Source: Amoebidium appalachense
Lineage: Eukaryota; Ichthyosporea
NCBI GenBank assembly: GCA_963693365.1
Contig: CAVNZM010000001.1
Coordinates: 15,500,001 to 15,564,000 of the forward strand
Direction of reading: 5' to 3'
Length of the DNA stretch: 64,000 nucleotides
Shown: positions 1 to 14,216 of the stretch, piece by piece
How the letters are laid out: each line of letters starts with the position of its first letter
Numbering within the stretch: the stretch's first letter is position 1
Notes under the pieces: model-generated
Told to the model about the DNA's origin: nothing
Seen by the model: the letters and a program-made list of their open reading frames with translations, nothing else
Database searches by the model: none
Position numbers and translations under genes: made by a program

Positions 1-1500
<1,500 letters not shown>

Positions 1501-1507
1501 CAAAGCA

Positions 1508-3139
1508 ATGGGTGATACCATATTTCCGGCTGACATCCGGGGGCATAGCTTTCCGTTCGAAGACGATAAAGTTCCGCCCTAGTAAGCGTGTTACTACCCT
1601 GCGGCGTGGGTCAAATCTCATATTTTCCCCTCTGATTACGAATTCTGTGGCCTTCGGGACTTAATTCTTTTCAGCTGGTGTAGTATGTTAGCCAGGGAAG
1701 TATCGACTTAGGTATCGACGGGGGAGCTTCCTAGAAGCCCCGTCTCCTGAGTTCCTATCTATATTTTTCTTGCTTCTGCTTACTGCTGCAACTTTAACCC
1801 CCGGCCTTTCCCACTGCCCTTGCCTGCATAAGCAACCCTGCTCGTCTCTGATCAAGACGGGTGACCTACTCATGTTCAAGTGAAACAGTATCTGAGTTGG
1901 GTTTCGTTAACGAGGGGAATAGGTCGAAACTCGGGTACTGTGGATGACGTGGGCCCCCCCTGAGGATGGGCTCTGCTTATTATGCATACTCTTTATGTAT
2001 GGCTTGCATTCTGCATCGTGTTATCCGTTTGTTCTTGTGTACTTCGTACTTTTTGACGCATTCAAAACCCCCCCCCCCCCCCCCCCCCCTCCCCCCCTCC
2101 CCCCCAAACCCCACCCTACCCACCTGCCCACCCCCCCACCCTCCACGCCCCACCGGCCATCACAACCACCGTCACCACCACCTCGTCCCCCCCCCCCCCC
2201 CCCTCCCCCTCTTGGGTACTCGCTCTAACCTTTGTCTCCCCCTTCCCCCTGCTTTCCCCCCTCCCCCTCACCCCCTCTTCCTACAGTGTAAACCGGCGCA
2301 CGGGCAAAGTGGAGTACACGCTGACAGAGACTGTGCACTTCGATAGCATGTCTGCAAGTCCCATGCCCTCACGTGCTCATGAAAACAGGTGGGTGAGCTC
2401 GTGTTGCAGAGGGACACGGACACGTGCACACACACACACACATGCATACGTACACACACACAGGCACATGCACATACACACACACACACACACATACACA
2501 AACACATACACACATGCACATGTTCGCGGCACGCACACACATGCGCGTGCGCGCGCATGCATGCATGCCTGCACACACGGACGCCTTGTACACGCACGCT
2601 TCTGTTAGCGCTAAAAAGATCTTGATAGGGAAAGAAGCCCAGTGAAACACGTCATCTGCTTTCACACCGTAGCACCAGGCGAGAAGATAAAAATACATTT
2701 TGCAGTGTTTGACATGCTCTGTGCTGCACCGTTATCCCATTTATCTGATTGGCTACGGATTGCACATACCTTGGAACAAGCACAAGTGTGCGAAGGGGGG
2801 GAGGGGGGGGGGGGGGGGGGTGGATGTGATGGGTTACTGTGGTGGCGGTGGAGGTGGAGATGGGGCTGGGTATTGGGGATGGGAGGATGGTGTACTTTGG
2901 AAGGGGAAGAGGAGGGTTATGTGTGGAACGGGTGCATGTTTTTCTGGTGTGTGTGTTTGGGGGGGGGGGGGGGGGAGGGGGGGGGGGGGTTGGTGGGGGG
3001 AGGGGGGGGGGGGGGGGGGGCTACATTTACAGGAAGGGTTGCAGGTTGATACCGTACGAGCCGGTCTACTTTAATGACGTCACCGAACTGATAGAGCAGT
3101 GCACAAGGCTTTCCATCGACGGGAGGTGGGTGTGTGTGT

Positions 3140-3175
<36 letters not shown>

Positions 3176-3607
3176 GCGCGCGCGCGCACGCGCGTACGCG
3201 TCGTGCGTGGATATCACAGGATGTACAGATCTGCTCATCTATTGTTGTGTTTTGGATAAATCACCTGCAACCCTGCAGGCCTCAGTGTAGGGAGGAACCC
3301 TGTTTAATCAACGGGTGTGTAACAATTACGTTTATGGGTTCACTTTCACCTCTCTTCACTTCATCTGGTTTCAGTCATTATCACCAGCGATACTACCTTT
3401 GAGATACCACCAGCTATTCGATATATGCATTTTTTTTTAAAAAAACCTTTCTTTCTCTCACCGTCCATGTTTTTTTGATTTCCGCAGGCGACAGTTTGAC
3501 GAGTGGGTGGCACGTGCTGACGAACTGGACACCCGCCACGTTTTAAATGAACACGTGCGCCTATTGGATTACCACAATCGTGAGTTTTGGCCCCTTATCC
3601 CCCCCCC

Positions 3608-3638
<31 letters not shown>

Positions 3639-4044
3639 ACACACACACACGATGGTATACCGTTTTGGGATGGGCCCTGTTCGATCTTCTTCCGCCTGCA
3701 CGTTTGGCTTTTGCCACCCTTTTGGGTTTTTCCACCTCCCCCTTCCTGGTGATGGTGGTAAGTGTGTATGTGGGTGGGGGTGTGGGGGTGTGTGGGTGTG
3801 GGAGGGTGTTGGGGAGAGGGAGGGAGGGGGGAAGGGGTTTTGATGGGCCCATGGTACCGTTCCGGACTTGGCAGTCAGCCACGCAACTGACACGGAGACA
3901 ATTGAAACACGAGTGATGATGTGGGATATAGCAACAGTTTAGGCAGGCAGAAAAGGGGGCGGGGCGGGGCAAAGGCTCGGAAGAAAAAAGAACCGGAGGG
4001 ACCGAAAGGAGATGAGAGAAGGTGGGGATTTTTTTTTTTTTTTT

Positions 4045-4085
<41 letters not shown>

Positions 4086-4160
4086 GTGGATGTGTGAGCG
4101 GATGAGTAGTAGAGAAGGGGATGGATATAGGGAGGGAGAGCGAGACAGAGAGCGAGAGAG

Positions 4161-4194
<34 letters not shown>

Positions 4195-5674
4195 CCTGTT
4201 GGCTGGTGGTGGTGGCTTACTCTGTGTAATTGCAGCGCGGGGCAGGTCCAGTCAGCGCCAAGGGAGTGACAGATTTGGGCCACCGTCCGGGACCAATGCA
4301 ACTGGATTTAGCCGACGACAATCAGGTGACCTGCAAAGGGACACCCACGGAAATATCCTCGGCGCCGGATCGCAAAACAGCAATCAATCGCCAAATTGCC
4401 AAATCGGATTGGGCGATACTCGCCGATCTGAAAGTGAAATGCGCGATCTTCAATCAGCATCAGGCCAACCAACCGGAACGGACGGTTTTCGCGGTTCCGA
4501 AAGCAAGTTGAGCGATCTTCAACTTGCGCAGAATCGGCAAATTGGTTTGGACGATCACAATCGATTCAAAATTGAAAATTACGATTTCCAACAAGCGCCA
4601 AGCCGGCAAAGCGGATTGGACGGGTTTAGCGGATCTGAAAACCAAATGTGTGATCTTCAACGAACGCCAAGCCAGCAAAATGGATCAGGGGGTTTCAATA
4701 GTTTCGGAGGGGACTTATTTGACAAACAAACGCAGCCATATCGCCCTCTTGGAACGCGATGGGGTCAAGCCGCCGACTGGGACCCCCCCGTCAGCCAACC
4801 GCGGCAGCCAGCCACAACCGGCGGTGACTTGGCCTTATATAGTAACTTACTGCCTGATTCTATTGGTTCGGGGGAACACCGTGTACGTGCTAATTTGTCA
4901 TTATCGGGTTCTGTCGGGGCACCGGGAAGCTCCACCATGCTCATGCCGCAGTCAGCACGATCTCTGGGCATCCAATCGCCATCCGACGTCAGTGCGCGAT
5001 CTACCAAATTTGGTTATGCACCGCAAAATGTGATTGGTGCAGATGCACCCACGGGGCCGGGCAGACCGGAGCAAGACATGGTGGATATTATTAAGGTGCT
5101 GTGTGCGGCATCTCTGCCTGATGCCGACGTGTTGGCTATTGCTAGGTATCCCCCCCCCCCCCCCCCCCCCCCCCCTCCCGCACCCACACACACACACACA
5201 CACACACGCACACACACACACACACACAATTTCTCCCACCGGACACCAGACACATACTCGCCCCCTTTTATTGAACCAGTCACCTGAGTCGAGAGACAAA
5301 AGAAGTCAAAAAACTTACCCAGTTCCCTGGGCGTGCCAAGAAGCGCGACACATAATGAACAACCCGGCCTCGTTCGAGCCATGTTTGTGGCAAATTCGGC
5401 TGATCTGAGCAACAGAGTAGCATGTAGGCAAGGCCTATCACAATTAGCCAGCACACACATGCGCGCGTGTGTACACACACACACACACACACGTACACTC
5501 ATACACACACGTGTGCGCGCGTACACACACGTGTGCGCGCGTACACACACACACACACACATACACACACGCGCGCGCGTACACACGTACACACACGTAC
5601 ACCCTCCTCTCCTCCCTTCCCTCCCCTCCTCCCCTCCCCACCCCCCCCCCCCCCTCCCCCCCCCTCCCCCCCCA

Positions 5675-5719
<45 letters not shown>

Positions 5720-6017
5720 CCACACACACACAACCACACACACACAACCACACCTTCCACCCATGCCACGCTAACCACTCAAACCATTTCCCCCATACAT
5801 CCACAGTGGCCTAGGTCTTCAATCTGACATCACTACGGCCTATCCCTATAGCTACGAAATTGAAGCAGCTCTCTCATCACACATCACTGAAGATATTGGC
5901 CCGACCTCTTCCCCGCCCGGTGCCGCGTACCATTCGCAACCAGACAAACCGTGTGCAGGCTTGGGCCTTCATCCGAGCAACACCAAGCTGCCAGGAAACA
6001 CCCCACCTCAAGGTTGA
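1508..6017 (+). CDS. Six-exon gene, 493-aa protein of unrecognised family with four 23-aa repeats
   Basis: Exons 1508-1581, 2287-2388, 3033-3125, 3488-3579, 4236-5145 and 5807-6017 join with matching phases (2,2,2,1,2) at GT..AG borders to give 494 codons including the TGA at 6015-6017. The ATG at 1508 is the first of the reading frame and its exon ends at a good GTAAGC donor. Residues 1-120 look globular and charged (the second exon begins [12 protein letters not shown], the fourth contains [18 protein letters not shown]), but I do not recognise a family. The large fifth exon is Gln/Ser/Gly/Asp-rich and carries four 23-residue repeats at 4427-4702 with pattern SExxxxDLQxA..Q.G.DGF.G. The last exon is Ser/Pro-rich. 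No signal peptide or membrane segment is seen. A SINE-like repeat sits in intron 1. Exon structure is well supported by phase; function is unknown. Confidence 0.78.
1734..2067 (+). repeat. SINE-like dispersed repeat, copy 1 (full, 334 bp)
   Basis: It runs from GAAGCCCCGTCTCCTGAG to TTTTTGACGCATTC and is followed by a C-tract. It is almost identical to the copy at 7338-7669 and lies in intron 1 of the 1508 gene. A GGTCGAAACTC stretch near 1922 resembles a pol III B box. The frame beginning MTWAPPEDG inside it is repeat sequence, not a gene. Confidence 0.85.
4427..4702 (+). repeat. Four coding tandem repeats of 69 nt (23 aa)
   Basis: Units begin at 4427, 4496, 4565 and 4634. All are exactly 69 nt long, so the reading frame is kept. 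Shared positions are an initial Ser-Glu, an Asp-Leu/Phe-Gln at positions 7-9, Gln near position 15 and a terminal Gly/Asp-Gly-Phe. Units are diverged in DNA, so the duplication is not recent. Confidence 0.75.
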
Positions 6018-7667
6018 GTCTCGTTTTTGCGGTGTAAAATATTGTGTGTGTGTGTGTGTGTGTATGTGTGCGCGCGCGTGTGTGTATATATATATATATA
6101 TATAGTTGCCGCGCATCGATGGATTAACTTGGGGCATGTGCCCCCCCCCCCCCCCCCTTTCCTCACCCGGGCCCCGGTTCCCCCCATCTACACGCAGCCT
6201 GGAGGTACACAGACATTCATGCCCGTGCACACACAGACACAGACACACGGTCGCGCACACATGGAACGTGCGCCACACGAACGCACAAGTTAGTATGCAC
6301 ACGCACGCGCACTAAAGCATTCACACTTCTTAGTAGTGAATTTAGTCTGGAGCCTGTGATTGTGTATGGCTAGTGGATATTACATGATTGAAAACTCTGT
6401 TCCGTTTTTCGTTAGCAAAGTTTAGTCCCCCTCTCAGGCTTTCCATAATACCTCGAGGGGTTGGTGGTAGCATACTGATATTCTTAATGGTGTCTTTTTT
6501 TAAAAAAAAAAAAAAAAAAAAAATGAAGTCGAAAGTGAGTAAAAAAACAGATGCAGCCAAAGTCCATTTGCTGCGTCGTGTTGTTTGTGCTTGTGTGCTT
6601 TTGTGTAGGTTTTTTTTGCCGGAGGGCAGTGGGGGGCGGGAAGAAGAGGGGGGGGGGGGGGGGGGGGGGGGGTTCTAGCTCTACGAACTTCCTTCTGGCT
6701 CCGCATTCCCAAATGTTCCCCTCTCTCTAGATTAATATCGAACAAGGATAGCCCTGGTGAGAATGTTGTGTTCTGTTACGCGTATACTTCCGTTTTGTTC
6801 AAACCCTTCCTCGGTCAATCACAGAGACTCGCGTCAACACAAAGTGCAGATTCAGCTAAATTTGAGAGATTTTTCTACCGTCTTTTTTTTTTTTTTTTTT
6901 TTTTTTTTTGTTGCAAGTAATTTAAATAGCGAGTCGATGTGCATATGTACGGTAGCCCAGCCCTGGTCGGCTCTGAATACGGGGGATGTAATGATTTCAG
7001 TTTCCTGCTTTTTTTGTTTTTGTTTTTTCTTGTTTTGTTTTCCCCGGTAATATAAAGATAACCTGACGATAAAACTACAAGTTGATGATTGATGTATGTC
7101 ATGAGATTGACGGAAGATAATCGTAGACTCTGACCCTAATGTGTGATAGTCTCTGTGTGTGAGGATTTCTTATTCGTTCATGATCAAATCAATTCTTTTT
7201 CGACTGAAGTAGCTCTTTAAATGGTTGAATGGTGTATAGGTTGACTCAATAAAACGGGGACTCAATTTTTAACCATTTTTTGATGATCTCACGATAGCAG
7301 GCCGTCCCCCTTCCCCCCCCTCCCCCCCCCTCCCCTTGAAGCCCCGTCTCCTGAGTTCCTATCTATATTTTTCTTGCTTCTGCTTACTGCTGCAACTTTT
7401 AACCCCCGGCCTTTCCCACTGCCCTTGCCTGCATAAGTAACCCTGCTCGTCTCTGATCAAGACGGGTGACCTACCCATGTTCAAGTGAAACAGTATCTGA
7501 GTTGGGTTTCGTTAACGAGGTGAATAGGTCGAACTCGGGTACTGTGGATGACGTGGGCCCCCCCTGAGGATGGGCTCTGCTTATTATGCATACTCTTTAT
7601 GTATGGCTTGCATTCTGCATCGTGTTATCCGTTTGTTCTTTTGTACTTCGTACTTTTTGACGCATTC

Positions 7668-7726
<59 letters not shown>

Positions 7727-7758
7727 AAAAAAAAAGGACACCCACCCACCCCCTATCC

Positions 7759-7803
<45 letters not shown>

Positions 7804-8394
7804 ACACACACACATACAAACACACACTCTGAGTCACACACAACAAAAAGAAGAAGAAGAAGAAGAAGAAGAAACCTTCGGTCCCCACGCCTATGTACTC
7901 CACTTATGACAATGATGCATACTCACACGTACACGTGCCAATTGGCAAGATGTAAATTGTGTTGTGCTGTTGTGTCGATGTCAGTCGTGAATGTTTACTT
8001 CGTATTCTCAACAGTTGTGCTCGTATCTCCAACCTCCTACCCCTGTCCTGACCGGCCCAACCCGTCACGATAGTATATGGCAAACAACCATCATCCTGCC
8101 TTTTTTATTGTTTTATACAAACCCTTTTTATGTATATGCGCACTACCGGGAGAATTCTCTTCATGCATATGGTACATGTGTGGGCACATTAATACAGTTC
8201 ACATCAGAATAGCACCAGCACATTAGTTGGCGCGGTGTTCAAATTTCATAGTGGGCCGTACCGAGGCTTATTTCTTTTATAAACGGATATCGTATCGGAC
8301 TCTATGTGACAGCCCCCCCCCCTCCCGAAAAAAAAAAAAAAAAAAAGGGGGGGGGGGGGGGGGTCCATGAATTCGAATAACTGGCATACACAGG
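6018..8394. other. Intergenic region after the first gene
   Basis: Holds (TG)n/(AT)n at 6042-6105, A- and T-tracts (6500, 6883), a G-tract at 6650, AT-balanced unique DNA at 6700-7300, then the full SINE-like copy with its C+A tail and an (AC)n/(AAG)n tract at 7790-7872. A partial echo of the SINE family lies at about 7895-8020. No convincing coding sequence. Confidence 0.6.
7338..7669 (+). repeat. SINE-like dispersed repeat, copy 2 (full, 332 bp)
   Basis: It differs from copy 1 by only a few substitutions and single-base indels over its whole length. It is followed by about 47 C and then about 20 A residues, a composite tail shared with other copies. Confidence 0.88.
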
Positions 8395-8538
8395 CTAACA
8401 TCCGCATTCGTTAGTGACCCGACACAGGGGTTTTCTTGTCCCTCGGCAAGTGGAGGGGTCGATGGTGTCTTTGAGACTCCGCCGGATCCACGTGCCATTG
8501 AGCGCAATGGCTGCTTCCCCTAGCTCATTCCGTATACG
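8395..8538 (-). CDS. Candidate terminal exon of a minus-strand gene
   Basis: On the minus strand a (CA)n tract ends in CAG at 8541-8539. An open frame then starts RIRNELGEAAIAL, continues with WIRRSLKDTIDPSTCRG and stops at a TAG at 8397-8395. Composition is ordinary and unlike the repeat-derived frames around it. A splice at the GT after CTGTGTCGG would also be possible. It cannot be joined in phase to the exon candidate at 9366-9460 without another exon. Family not recognised; the alternating Leu/Ile/Arg/Glu pattern suggests a helical segment. Confidence 0.35.
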   Translation of the reverse strand, partial: RIRNELGEAAIALNGTWIRRSLKDTIDPSTCRGTRKPLCRVTNECGC

Positions 8539-8640
8539 CTGTGTGTGTGTGTGGGTGGGTGGGTGGGTGGGTGGGTGGGTGGGTGGGTGGGTGGGTGGGT
8601 GTGGCCATGGGTGGGTGGGTGGGTGGGTGTGGGTGTGGGT
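8539..8640. repeat. (GGGT)n tetranucleotide array
   Basis: GGGT units flanked by GT runs. A similar array lies at 49432-49466. The G spacing could allow G-quadruplex folding. The array directly abuts the minus-strand acceptor of the 8395-8538 exon candidate. Confidence 0.9.
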
Positions 8641-8740
8641 ATGCGTGTGTGCACGTGTGTGTGCGCGCGTGTGCGTGCTATGTGTTTTGTGTATGGTGTG
8701 GGTGTGGGTGCACAGTGTCTGCAATGCATCTGTGCGGTAT

Positions 8741-8775
<35 letters not shown>

Positions 8776-9315
8776 GTGTGTGCAGTGCATTGTATGTGTG
8801 TGTGTGCGTGTGTGTGATGGGGGGGGGGGGGGGGGGGGGGAGGGGGTAGTGTGCATGTGTGTATGCGTGCTTGTGTGCGTACGCGCACACGCGAGTGTGT
8901 GTTTTCGTGTGTGCACGTGTATTTGTCCTCGTCTGTATTAGTGCACGTGATTGCATGTGAGACGGTGTGCACGTGTGTGTTTTTGCCTGGCGGATAACTT
9001 TTCTTGGTTTTGATTTAACCCTTTTTATTCATATTCAGCACCGCTGACTTTTGGTGGGTTGGCTTTCTTGCGGTTGTGTCGTTTTTGCGGGTTAGGGAAA
9101 AAACGGGTTGGGAACCGTTTTTTTTTTTTTTTTTTTTTTTTGGTGGGGGGGGGGGGGGGGGGGGGGGGTCGGATAGAGAGAGAAGGGGGGGGGGGGGAGA
9201 GAGAGGGGCGGGGGGGGGGGGGGGGGAAGAGAAAGAGAGAGAGAGAGAGAGAGAGAAGAGAACTGGGGGGGGGGGGGGGGGGGGAGAGGGAAGGGGGGAG
9301 GGCCGAGGGGGAAAA

Positions 9316-9352
<37 letters not shown>

Positions 9353-9365
9353 GAGGGGGGGTTAC

Positions 9366-9460
9366 AGGCCAAAGTGCAGTCCATCTGAGAAGTATAGGTG
9401 CGGGCCAAAGTGACACCATCCTGGATGGGGGTGCGGGCACAATCCACCACCTCATGCAAC
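9366..9460 (-). CDS. Candidate internal exon, minus strand
   Basis: A minus-strand acceptor (TTTGTAG at 9467-9461) is followed by 95 nt that read LHEVVDCARTPIQDG and then VTLARTYTSQMDCTLA, ending at a GTAACC donor (phase 2 to phase 1). It resembles genuine coding sequence in composition. It lies on the same strand as the candidate at 8395-8538, but the phases do not match directly. A very short possible continuation (Ser-Gly-Ala-Glu-Tyr-Glu, then stop) lies near 9025-9045. No family recognised. Confidence 0.33.
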
Positions 9461-9882
9461 CTACAAATGCACATTTAATAAATAAAGGCAGCAGCACGGG
9501 CACCTGGACTGGTGTGCCGAATGGGTGCAGACAGCTGCATGTTCAACTTCTCAACAATAACTAGCTACATACTAATAAGTATATATATATATATATATAT
9601 TAATCCCGTTTTGCTCCTGGAGGGACCCCATGGGGCCATCATGGGGAACTACCGTCGTCCACCCAGCACCGACAGTACTCTAGCTAGGGTGCTACGGTAT
9701 TATTAGCTAAGCTAACACCCCTTAACAATCCTAACTATTTGTGCACGCTTAGCCCAGGGTATTCGTGATCACCCCAGCTACGCCGGTGGGTAGGCATCAT
9801 TAGTAATATTAGGGCCCCGTGCACGTGTATGTATATTGAGTGGTCCTGGATGTGGCCGGGGAGTGGGGGGGAGGGGAGTCAG

Positions 9883-9886
<4 letters not shown>

Positions 9887-9952
<66 letters not shown>

Positions 9953-9976
9953 ATTTATCGCTCAATACTGTGTGTG

Positions 9977-10019
<43 letters not shown>

Positions 10020-10033
10020 GTGTATGTGAGTGT

Positions 10034-10072
<39 letters not shown>

Positions 10073-10078
10073 GTGTGT
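9887..10078. repeat. (GT)n compound microsatellite
   Basis: Three GT blocks (the first about 64 bp) separated by short unique spacers. Confidence 0.9.
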
Positions 10079-10914
10079 CTCCTACAGTGGTGTGTGTATG
10101 TGTGTGTATGTGCTGCTTGTCACGTGGCCGTCACGGTGCTTGTCATGTTGTGCTCACAATGTACCATCTGATTCTTGAATTTGGGTTGAGGGGTGGGAGA
10201 CAGGGGCCCAATTTGAATATTCCGCCAAGAGTCTTATCAGTGAATTTTTGAAAAAACACTAGTATAATAAAGGACTACCTTTTATTGCTCCTGTCGGCGT
10301 GGCTGGGGTAGTAACCCTGCCCGGTGTTCCTGCATTCATACGCCAAAGCCAGCCCTGGGTCCAAATGACGTCTGATGCCACGTTACTATTAGGATAATAC
10401 AGTAGCAGTACAACCTTAGGTAAACCTCCGTTTTTTTTTTTTGTCACATGAGGTAAACGCACCTTTTTTGTTTGGTCATCGATCGAGCCTCCTGCAGCTG
10501 GCCCGCGGTGATCTCGCTGTGGTGGGATACCGTAGGAATGTACTCAAAAAGTACGGACCGCTTCCTATTGGATGTACTAAAACCAATATGGGGTGTATGC
10601 ACTGCAGCGATTGGTTGGTGATGACCAAAGGCAATGTGCGGTGATATACTTCTCATAAAAACAAGCAGCTGATTGGCCAAACACTGAAAATATGAAATGT
10701 GACTTGGTTACAGCAAATAAAAACAATGTAGTGTTGCTACTATAGATAAAATATTTAAGGAGAAAAAAGCATTTTAAACACGGGCTATTTTTGTTTTGCC
10801 TAATCTGTTTTTTATTATAAACCACCATTTGATACATGGCGTTATCATAGAGAACGCTTAACGGTTGGCTAAACATCACGCATAGATAAGCACCACCACA
10901 CGTGAAGCCATTTC

Positions 10915-10941
10915 ATTGGTCTCATCTAGGCAGTATATAAG
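10915..10941 (+). promoter_or_regulatory. Inverted CCAAT box plus TATA box
   Basis: ATTGG at 10915-10919 and TATATAAG at 10934-10941 lie in AT-balanced, repeat-poor DNA about 630 bp before the ATG at 11571. They could be the promoter of that gene if a 5' UTR intron ends at TTTGCAG (11556-11562). Inferred from consensus only. Confidence 0.3.
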
Positions 10942-11570
10942 GGCATATCAAGCCTGCACCAACGGAAACTTCCCTTGGTTTTTGAGTGTTTTTTTTTAAA
11001 AAAAATTTTTTTGGTTTATCCTGGTTTATAAGCTTCAAGAATTGCAATAGTATTATGAGGCAAACACATGGTTAGCTAGCGTAAATCGCCTGCTATAGGA
11101 AACCAACGACAGGGGGTGCACATCGTTGTTCCCATGTGTGGGATCTCACGTGTGGCCCATATGCGTCCGTCACTCGTTTTTGACTAGGTCAAAAAAAATC
11201 AGATGCTGGATAGAATTAGGTAATGGTATAGTAAAACATTTGCCTTCCATTCATTTCGAGCAGATGTTTCCAATAAGATCGGAAAGAAAGTAACTAAAGT
11301 TAGCATACTTTTCACGTTGACAGGTGCGTTTGGCACAACCACAACACCCCTGTTGGGGCAGCATCACACAATTGCTTAGGGGCAAAACAATGCCCGTCGC
11401 TTTCCTTTCCTCTGCATACCTCTCTTTGCCCGTTAGAAGGGAATATAGAACAGTTCTAGATTAAAAATTCCTATCTGCAACACCAACAACATCAAACATT
11501 GCTCTACCCGTTTTCGGCTCATCGGATCCAGATCGAGTTCCGTACGTTTTGTACTTTGCAGGCTTCCACC

Positions 11571-12077
11571 ATGCCAGACAACATGGCACACTCTACAGCC
11601 CATTGGCGTGTATCAGCAACCAAGTTAGGAAAAAGGATATCAGATTTTCTGACAAGGAGACATACGCACACATCACCCACTTCAACAAACATTGAAACCG
11701 CCAACTTGCAAAAAGAAGACACTGTCGACACACAGGGGAGAATCAACGACTCGGCGCAACCCTCGGTACCGCTCGGGTCGGGTGAGGCCGAAAAAAGACA
11801 CAGCCCCAGAAGCCGCAGTTGGTATTCTCGGCCGAATTTCTGGTCTAGTCCGTCACTGAAGCAGAAGGAGGTGTACGATAGAGCAGATGCAGGGGCAGGA
11901 CCAGGGTTAAAAATAGACGGCCCCCACGGTGAGGTACGTGAGATGCAGGATGAGAATGTGGTGCGATGGTTTTTTTTGGCGAAGAATGGAAAGGGTGAAA
12001 GAGAAGGTGAAGAGGAAATACAACGAAGTTGTGGGATGGCTGTCGTTTGGTTGGGGTGTTCTATTCTTGGCTTTGTG

Positions 12078-12121
<44 letters not shown>

Positions 12122-12239
12122 CGCACAAATATGCAGTGTTTGTATCTGTCACAATGGACGGCATGTTCGTGTCCGCAGGTATGCTCATGGATGTGTGTGC
12201 AATAGAGTGCTCTCTCTTATTCCTCTTTTTTTTTTTTTT

Positions 12240-12286
<47 letters not shown>

Positions 12287-13297
12287 GGACTGGTTTCTAT
12301 TATACATTTCCGTTTTTTCTTTTCTTTCTTTCTTTTTTCTTTTTCTTTCCTTTTCTTTTTTGGGTGTGTGTGTGGGGAGGGGGGGGGAGGGGGGGGAGGG
12401 GGGGGATTGGGACGGGGGGAAGGAGGAAAGGGGGTAGGGGGGGGGGGGAGGGGGGGGAGGGGAGGGGCTTTACGAGACCTCCTCAGTCCAGTTCCCTTAA
12501 TTAATGGCAAACACAAGGACTATTTTCTTCTGACATCCACATCACTGCAGGTCCCTATACACTCCACCAAGGTGAGATCTCTCCCAGCCGTTTGGAGTCG
12601 CGATGGCAGGCGTGCCACGTACCCGAAAACCCCTACAGATGTACGCACAAGAAGCCTGCAGTCACTGTGTGCACGAGGGAGCGGGAGCGGAGGGAGCAGC
12701 AGAAAGGGGGCAAAACATCTTGAACCAATAGGATCTGAGGGATTACTCAAGAAAGAGAGCAGCGTGACAAGCAACCAATCGCACGGCCCTCGACCGTTGA
12801 GCGAGGTTTTGGGGGATTGCGCCGGGAACTGGGACGACGAGACGGAGGAAGAAGCCAGAACGGTCGAGTATGTTTGTTCTTCGTGCCACGATTTCGTCTC
12901 GTTGGATACCATACATGAGCACTTTTGCAGCGAGCAGGTGTGCTTCTACCCATCGCACACGCACACGCCCACACGCACACACACGAGCAACAACACGAAT
13001 ACGAACGCGCACGCGTCAGGCGCGAAATCGACGCCAATTCTCAACCACATGCACACGAGCGCGGGTGTGGTGCGGGAGGTGACGAGCGAGGTGCGTGCGC
13101 ACAGTACCAGGGAGCTCACCCAATGGTATTGGGAGGTGGTTGAGAGGGTGCAATTATCCACCACCCCCCCTTCAAGAAAAAATTCGTTTTATGTGCCTGC
13201 AGACGGGGAGGAAAACACGTCCACACTTACTGCTTTGTGCATGCGACCACCGACGTTTTCGGCACAGGCCCTCCCGTGTGTGTCTAGCGGCCCTTGA
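11571..13297 (+). CDS. Zinc-finger-motif gene, exons 1 and 2 (3' end uncertain)
   Basis: Exon 1 (11571-11933) starts with ATG in context CCACCATGC and ends at donor GTACGTGAG in phase 0. Exon 2 begins at 12551 after ATCACTGCAG, also phase 0. Exon 1 encodes a basic, Ser/Thr-rich region. Exon 2 encodes a basic Ser/Gly-rich stretch, then an acidic patch, then CSSCHDFVSLDTIHEHFC, a C-x2-C-x9-H-x3-C motif resembling CCHC/UBZ-type zinc fingers. Exon 2 can end at the donor after 12937, or the frame can run on through a His/Thr-rich repeat to the TGA at 13295-13297. Other donors lie after 12869 and 13090. Later orphan exon candidates (13909, 14220, 15356) may belong here. A short zinc-binding role (ubiquitin, DNA or protein) is inference only. 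Confidence 0.55.
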
Positions 13298-13650
13298 CAT
13301 GAAGCGGGTCAGTTCGCTGGTTCAGGTTCGGGTCGATTCGGGTCGATTTGGGTCGGGTCAGGCCCGGGTTGGCTGACGGGCGGCTTGTAGGGATCGACGT
13401 TTCGGTATTTTGTTTGGCTGAAATTGATTATTGACGAAGGTTGTAATGGTGTTAATGTTGTTTTGTTTTTTGGCCGCAGAGGTGGTGGCTTTCCCGATCT
13501 TTTCTCGGTTTTGCTCGTATTTTTGATTCATAAATGGTGCACTGTGGGGCGTTGAATACAGTGCTTGTTGTGTTGGTGTCATTTTAATACACGTAGGTGC
13601 GGGGCCGTAAATAGACGTGGATAATCAAGTGTGATGATAGGCGCTAAAGA

Positions 13651-13710
<60 letters not shown>

Positions 13711-14182
13711 AGGTGGCAGGCCACTCGGATCGCAGCCCACTGTGCCCTGTATCATTGGCATGTATATTAAACCCCACATATGAGCACTAGTCGAAGGTTT
13801 AGCTTTCTTTCATGTGATAAATCTACATACTTGAATGTGGTTTCACTCTTTCTTTCCCTTTGTTTCCGTGACTTGTTTCTATGTTTATATTAACTTACCG
13901 GGATTCAGATATCTGTACGACCAGCAATGAAGCTTCTGATGAAGACATGTTCCAACGGTTTTGTCAGAAACATCGACACCCTTACCCCCTCCTCCCCCTC
14001 CTTTCGACACATATGTGACGTGCGCATGCACGCACACAGTGAGACTTTTTGTGGATTTGTGTGCGTGTTCGGGGGAGGGGGGGGAGAGGGGGGGGGGGAG
14101 GGGGGGCACGTCCAAACAATAGATAGAGGCAGGCGCATGGGACTGATTACGCAGCAGCCTACAAAAAAATAGTGCGGAAGAA

Positions 14183-14216
<34 letters not shown>

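Larger units (their letters stand above)
9461..11570. other. Gene-poor region with (GT)n block and a possible promoter
   Basis: Unique DNA at 9460-9830 contains an (AT)n at 9583-9600. (GT)n with GTGC interruptions fills 9885-10078. From 10100 to 11500 the DNA is mostly non-repetitive with several ATTGG/CCAAT pentamers and a TATA motif at 10934. A minus-strand frame at 10462-10259 has normal composition, but neither start nor splice support is good. Confidence 0.5.

Noticed and set aside
1944-2228. Frame beginning [11 protein letters not shown], repeated at 7548
   Set aside because: The frame is part of the SINE-like repeat. It recurs with the repeat rather than as a gene and ends in the C-tract.
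8539-8640. GGGT array as a telomeric repeat
   Set aside because: It is short, internal and flanked by GT repeats. There is no canonical telomere unit and it lies far from the sequence ends.
13358-13582. Minus-strand 74-codon frame (MTPTQQALYSTPHSAPF..)
   Set aside because: Composition is plausible, but it lacks splice sites or domain evidence and overlaps a good + strand acceptor (GGCCGCAG at 13479). Left undecided.
13909-14045. Possible exon after GGGATTCAG with three protein-like readings
   Set aside because: Different frames are open for different lengths, and none can be tied in phase to exon 2 of the 11571 gene with confidence.
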